NCBI GenBank assembly: GCA_032717465.1
Contig: CM064713.1
Span: 11,501,916 to 11,565,915 of the forward strand
Length of the DNA: 64,000 bases
DNA from: Coenobita brevimanus
Lineage: Eukaryota; Arthropoda; Malacostraca; Decapoda; Coenobitidae
Direction of reading: 5' to 3'
Shown: positions 60,991-64,000 of the stretch, in pieces
Numbering within the stretch: the stretch's first letter is position 1
How the letters are laid out: every line of letters starts with the position of its first letter
Notes under the pieces: model-generated
Seen by the model: only the letters and a program-made list of their open reading frames with translations
Database searches by the model: none
What the model was told of the DNA's origin: nothing
Translations under genes and position numbers: made by a program

Positions 60991-61228
60991 AATGCATGTC
61001 CGATGAATGCTAATGATGAGTGCTAGGCAGCTATATACATGATTGGTTTTGATGAGATGATGAAAGCTGAGCAGCTGTATATAAAATGCAGCAGGACATC
61101 AAAACAGACCGCAACGAGCCACCAGAAGGAGCCCACGGAGGAGTTTACACGGCGCGAATGAGCTCCGGGCGGAAACGGCTTAAGTCCACCCGGGCATACG
61201 AGAGAGGTGATCAGGAAATACTTTCAAA

Positions 61229-61858
61229 ATGGCAACTAAACCGCATGTGCAATTACCAAAATTCGACCCCGAACAGTTTGATGTTCACACATACCTGGCA
61301 ATTATTAAACCTTTGCTGGATATCGGATTCGAGGACGATAAGCAAAAAATCGCAGTCACGCTCCCATTACTAGGCGGAGCGGCAGCTAATATAACACCGA
61401 AAATCGTTCCGGGGTTCACTTGGCAAAATTTCACGAAACTTGTGATTCAAGCTATCACTCCCTCACTAGGGAAAGTAGTAGTGCTGTCCCAATTGGATAG
61501 CCTAACCTTCGATGGAAATTTGGATGATACCCTAATCCAGGCTAGACGCCTGGTCACTGCTGCCTACCCGGAGGCAGATGATGACACCCAGGAACAATAC
61601 ACCTTCAGTACTCTCCTGAGAGTGCTCCCTAGTATGGTGAAGGAGCATTTCACAATCCATGACCCTACAGGAGACATGGATAAGGATATCCAACTGATAC
61701 GCTGCCTCCTGACCTCCCGCCCTGCACCCCAGCAAATCAACGTGGTAAAGAAGTTTCCCACAAATGCTCCAGCTCCCCCAGTCAAGCCACGCCCACCCAT
61801 GCCCCACATCAGCCCCACCCTGGCACCCAGCCTACCTAGAGCACACCCCTCCCACTGA
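61229..61858 (+). CDS. Gag-like protein of degraded Ty3/gypsy element
   Basis: A 209-codon frame. The N-terminus (MATKPHVQLPKFDPEQFDV) and the capsid-like helical body (LPLLGGAAANI, FTKLVIQAITPSLGK) look like a retrotransposon gag, and it ends in a proline-rich tail. The frame stops before any zinc knuckle. 61859-62195 reads gag-like acidic sequence in other frames, so the C-terminus may be lost. Assignment rests on its place upstream of protease and RT. Confidence 0.65.
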   Translation: MATKPHVQLPKFDPEQFDVHTYLAIIKPLLDIGFEDDKQKIAVTLPLLGGAAANITPKIVPGFTWQNFTKLVIQAITPSLGKVVVLSQLDSLTFDGNLDDTLIQARRLVTAAYPEADDDTQEQYTFSTLLRVLPSMVKEHFTIHDPTGDMDKDIQLIRCLLTSRPAPQQINVVKKFPTNAPAPPVKPRPPMPHISPTLAPSLPRAHPSH

Positions 61859-62195
61859 TGCCCCGGTCACAAGGAGAACCCCAACCTCATCCTAGTCAAC
61901 CCCTGGGAGTTCTCCGCCTGCAGCTCCTGATGCCCCCTGCACGATATCAAAGACCAGCAAAAGGCTGCCAGACGAAAAACTACCACCCCAGGCAGGCGTA
62001 AAGTCTCCTCCCTAGATAACGAGGAGCCGGACGACAAACCTGGCCCCGTGGAGGAAGGCGAACCCAGGGTGCAGGAGCCAGAGGAAGAAGAAGGAAGCCC
62101 CCGACAGTTGGAATTTTAGGACCACCCTCGCACCTTTCCACAGTGGATGGGGCCACTTCCCCCCCCCCCAATACCACCCCCCAGTTTACCACAAG

Positions 62196-62520
62196 ATGAA
62201 GCTGAATGGGGTAAAAGCCAGATTGCTGGTCAACACGGGAGTGGCCAGGTCTTGCCTATGTAGCCACTACTTCTCCTGTCACAAGTCGACCTTTGGCCTG
62301 CTACTCTTGATGGCTACTCACCTGATGGACGTGAGGGATAGCCCCCTGCCGATCCATGGGGAAACACAGGCCCTGTGCATCGACACCCATCAGCTGGCAT
62401 CGGTGATGCACAGATTTATTGTATTCGACTCTTCCTGCTGAAACTACGACGGCAATCTGGGACTGGACCTGCTGCAGAAGCTGGGCACCATCATCAACTG
62501 CCAGAATAGACAGCTCCAGT
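62196..62520 (+). pseudogene. Protease remnant with lost catalytic Asp
   Basis: The frame reads LNGVKARLLVNTGVARSCL. The retropepsin active site is normally DTGA/S, but here Asn replaces the catalytic Asp (62232-62240). After a stop at 62441 the next frame continues with NLGLDLLQKLG, the usual second conserved block. It is inactive. Confidence 0.78.
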
Positions 62521-62799
62521 TCCGGAAACCCTCCGGCCCCCCCCTCCCATGAGGGCCATCTGCACTTGCACGCCACGGCCCTGGCAGGAAGACTCCTCAA
62601 CCCCTCTCTCCCCCTTTCTTGCCCCCCTCCCCTCCTTCCCCGCAGCCACCTCCTCGTCTGTCTCTATCCCCCCTCATCACGAGGCTTGTGTGCCCCTTAA
62701 CTAGCCCTCAGGTACCTCTGTTCTATTCTCCCCCCCTCCTTCCGTACGGAACCCTTCTCGATCTGCCTCCTGCCCCCAACCTTCCTTCCCCCTCATCGC

Positions 62800-64000
62800 T
62801 TGGCAGTCCGGATTGCAAATCTTGCTCCCTCGCCCCTCACTCTCCTGAAAGGGCTCGTAATCAGAGAGATGGAAGAAGCTGAGCCCTGTGCCCCTTCCCC
62901 ATTGCACTCCCCCGCCTCTCTGCCCCCTATTCCCAACCATCTGTCCGCCCACCAATCCAACTCCCTCCACTGCCTTTTCCTGGACTTCCAGAACCTATTT
63001 GCAGCAGGACTCGCCGACATTGGACATACCACCTACCTAGCTCACGAGATCCATACAAAGGGCCCACCAATCCGACAGCCATCCCAGCAGATAAACCCCA
63101 AGCAACGGGAAGAGGAAGACTGCCAGGTGCAGGAGATGATTGAAGCTGGAGTCGTCTCCCCCTCTACCAGCCATTGGTCCTCTCCCGTCGTCCTTGTGAA
63201 GAAAAAGGATGGCACGATGCGGTTCTGTGTCGATTACTGCCAGCTCAACAATGTCACTACCAAGGATGCTACTCCATTCCCGCACATAGACGATTCCCTA
63301 GACTCCCTATACGGCGAATCCTGGTTCTTCACCCTCGATCTCCAGTCGGGGTACTGGCAGGTTCCGGTGTGGCCAGAGGACAGAGGCAAAACTGCGTTTT
63401 CCACTAGCAGTGTTTTACCTTTCGGCCTCTATAATGCCCCTGCCACCTTTTCAAGACTCATGGAATCCGTCTTCAGCAGCCTTATGCGGGAGATCTGTCT
63501 GGCATACTTGGACAACGTCATCGTGTTCAGCCAGACCTGGGCTGACCACCTGCAGCGCCTCCACCGGGTTTTTTCCCGAATCCGACAGGCAGGCCTCAAA
63601 CTCCGGCCCTCCAAGTGCATCCTGGCCGCCAGAACCGTCTCATTCCTGGGGGATGTCATCTCCCAGGCTGGCATATCTCCCGACTCTGACAAACTCCGCG
63701 CCATCATGGACATCCCCCCACTCAGCGATGTCCATGGAATCCATGCATTCCTCAGCCTGACTTCCTACTACCGCCGTTTCGTGAAGGGATTCGTGCACAT
63801 CGCCAAGCCTCTCCACGACCTGACCCAAAAGGGAGAGCCATTCATCTGGACAGACGAGAGATGAGCCACCTTCCAACAACTTAAGGATAAGCTTGTGTCT
63901 GCCCCTGTCGTTGCTTTCCCCGACTTCACCCTTCCATTTCAGATCTACACAGATGTCTCCCTCATTGCAATTGGGGCCATGCTGGCACAAGTCCAAGAGA
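62800..64000 (+). pseudogene. Reverse transcriptase-RNase H remnant
   Basis: A 354-codon frame. From about 62960 it is a Ty3/gypsy RT (DIGHTTYLAHEI, WSSPVVLVKKKDGTMRFCVDY, TLDLQSGYWQVPV, LPFGLYNAPATF). The catalytic box is YLDN (63505-63516), with Asn for the second Asp. A TGA at 63862-63864 interrupts the start of RNase H, yet the same frame stays open afterwards to the edge with FQIYTDVSL, keeping the RNase H Asp. Both point mutations and the stop show a non-functional copy. Confidence 0.88.

Larger units (their letters stand above)
61229..64000 (+). mobile_element. Ty3/gypsy LTR element, degraded, cut by right edge
   Basis: Gag-like (61229-61858), protease remnant (62196-62441), RT (about 62960-63864) and RNase H start (after 63864) lie in order on the + strand. 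GC and codon use are clearly richer than in the 48495-58125 element, so this is a different lineage. No 5' LTR was recognised. Confidence 0.85.

Noticed and set aside
62619..62882. Pro/Ser-rich ORFs between protease and RT
   Set aside because: Pyrimidine-rich linker of a degraded element with competing frames and no conserved motif.

Overview
This is a eukaryotic, repeat-dense window with introns, long microsatellites, many non-LTR and LTR retroelements and AT-rich spacers. The one recognisable host gene is an arthropod-type neuropeptide receptor. The mix of RTE-like, Jockey-like and I/Nimb-like LINEs with a peptide receptor spread over more than 14 kb fits a crustacean, most likely a decapod; this is inference, since no species-diagnostic gene is present.

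Host gene: five exons on the + strand (14919-15127, 17368-17537, 21974-22162, 28018-28157, 28667-28931) join in compatible phases to encode TM2 to the C-terminus of an allatostatin-A (galanin-like) GPCR. The N-terminus and TM1 exon are not in the window, so the first intron exceeds about 14.9 kb. The introns hold LINE, SINE and satellite insertions. They also hold several decayed copies of the neighbouring exon edges with their splice sites.

Mobile DNA, left to right: 1-2965 (-) is the 5' half of a Ty3-type LTR element in which an integrase zinc finger follows protease directly, as in Gmr1-like elements. RTE-like LINEs lie at 3860-5525, 8255-11302, 12600-14375, 20853-21698 (-) and, nested in another LINE, 37247-37308 and 37541-37913. 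A tRNA-derived SINE occurs twice, at 20672-20852 (-) and 58618-58835 (+). A CR1/Daphne-like LINE fragment is at 24960-26220 (-). A 3.1-kb element with long terminal inverted repeats (31647-34756) carries remnants of a poorly described protein family with a HALxGCD motif. Jockey-like LINEs lie at 35650-38354 (-), 38370-39010 (+) and 45740-48240 (-). An I/Nimb-like LINE with RNase H is at 39690-45480 (-).

The outstanding object is 48495-58125 (+). It is a 9.6-kb retrovirus-like Ty3/gypsy (errantivirus-type) element with near-identical 541/539-bp LTRs, a CCTA target-site duplication, an open gag, an A AAA AAC frameshift heptamer, a pol broken by several frame changes, and a complete 576-codon env with a furin site and a membrane anchor. 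The window ends inside a second, degraded Ty3/gypsy element (61229-64000) that has lost catalytic residues in protease and reverse transcriptase.

No rRNA gene, functional tRNA gene, CRISPR array or bacterial-type operon is seen. All boundaries come from reading the sequence by eye, without alignment tools.
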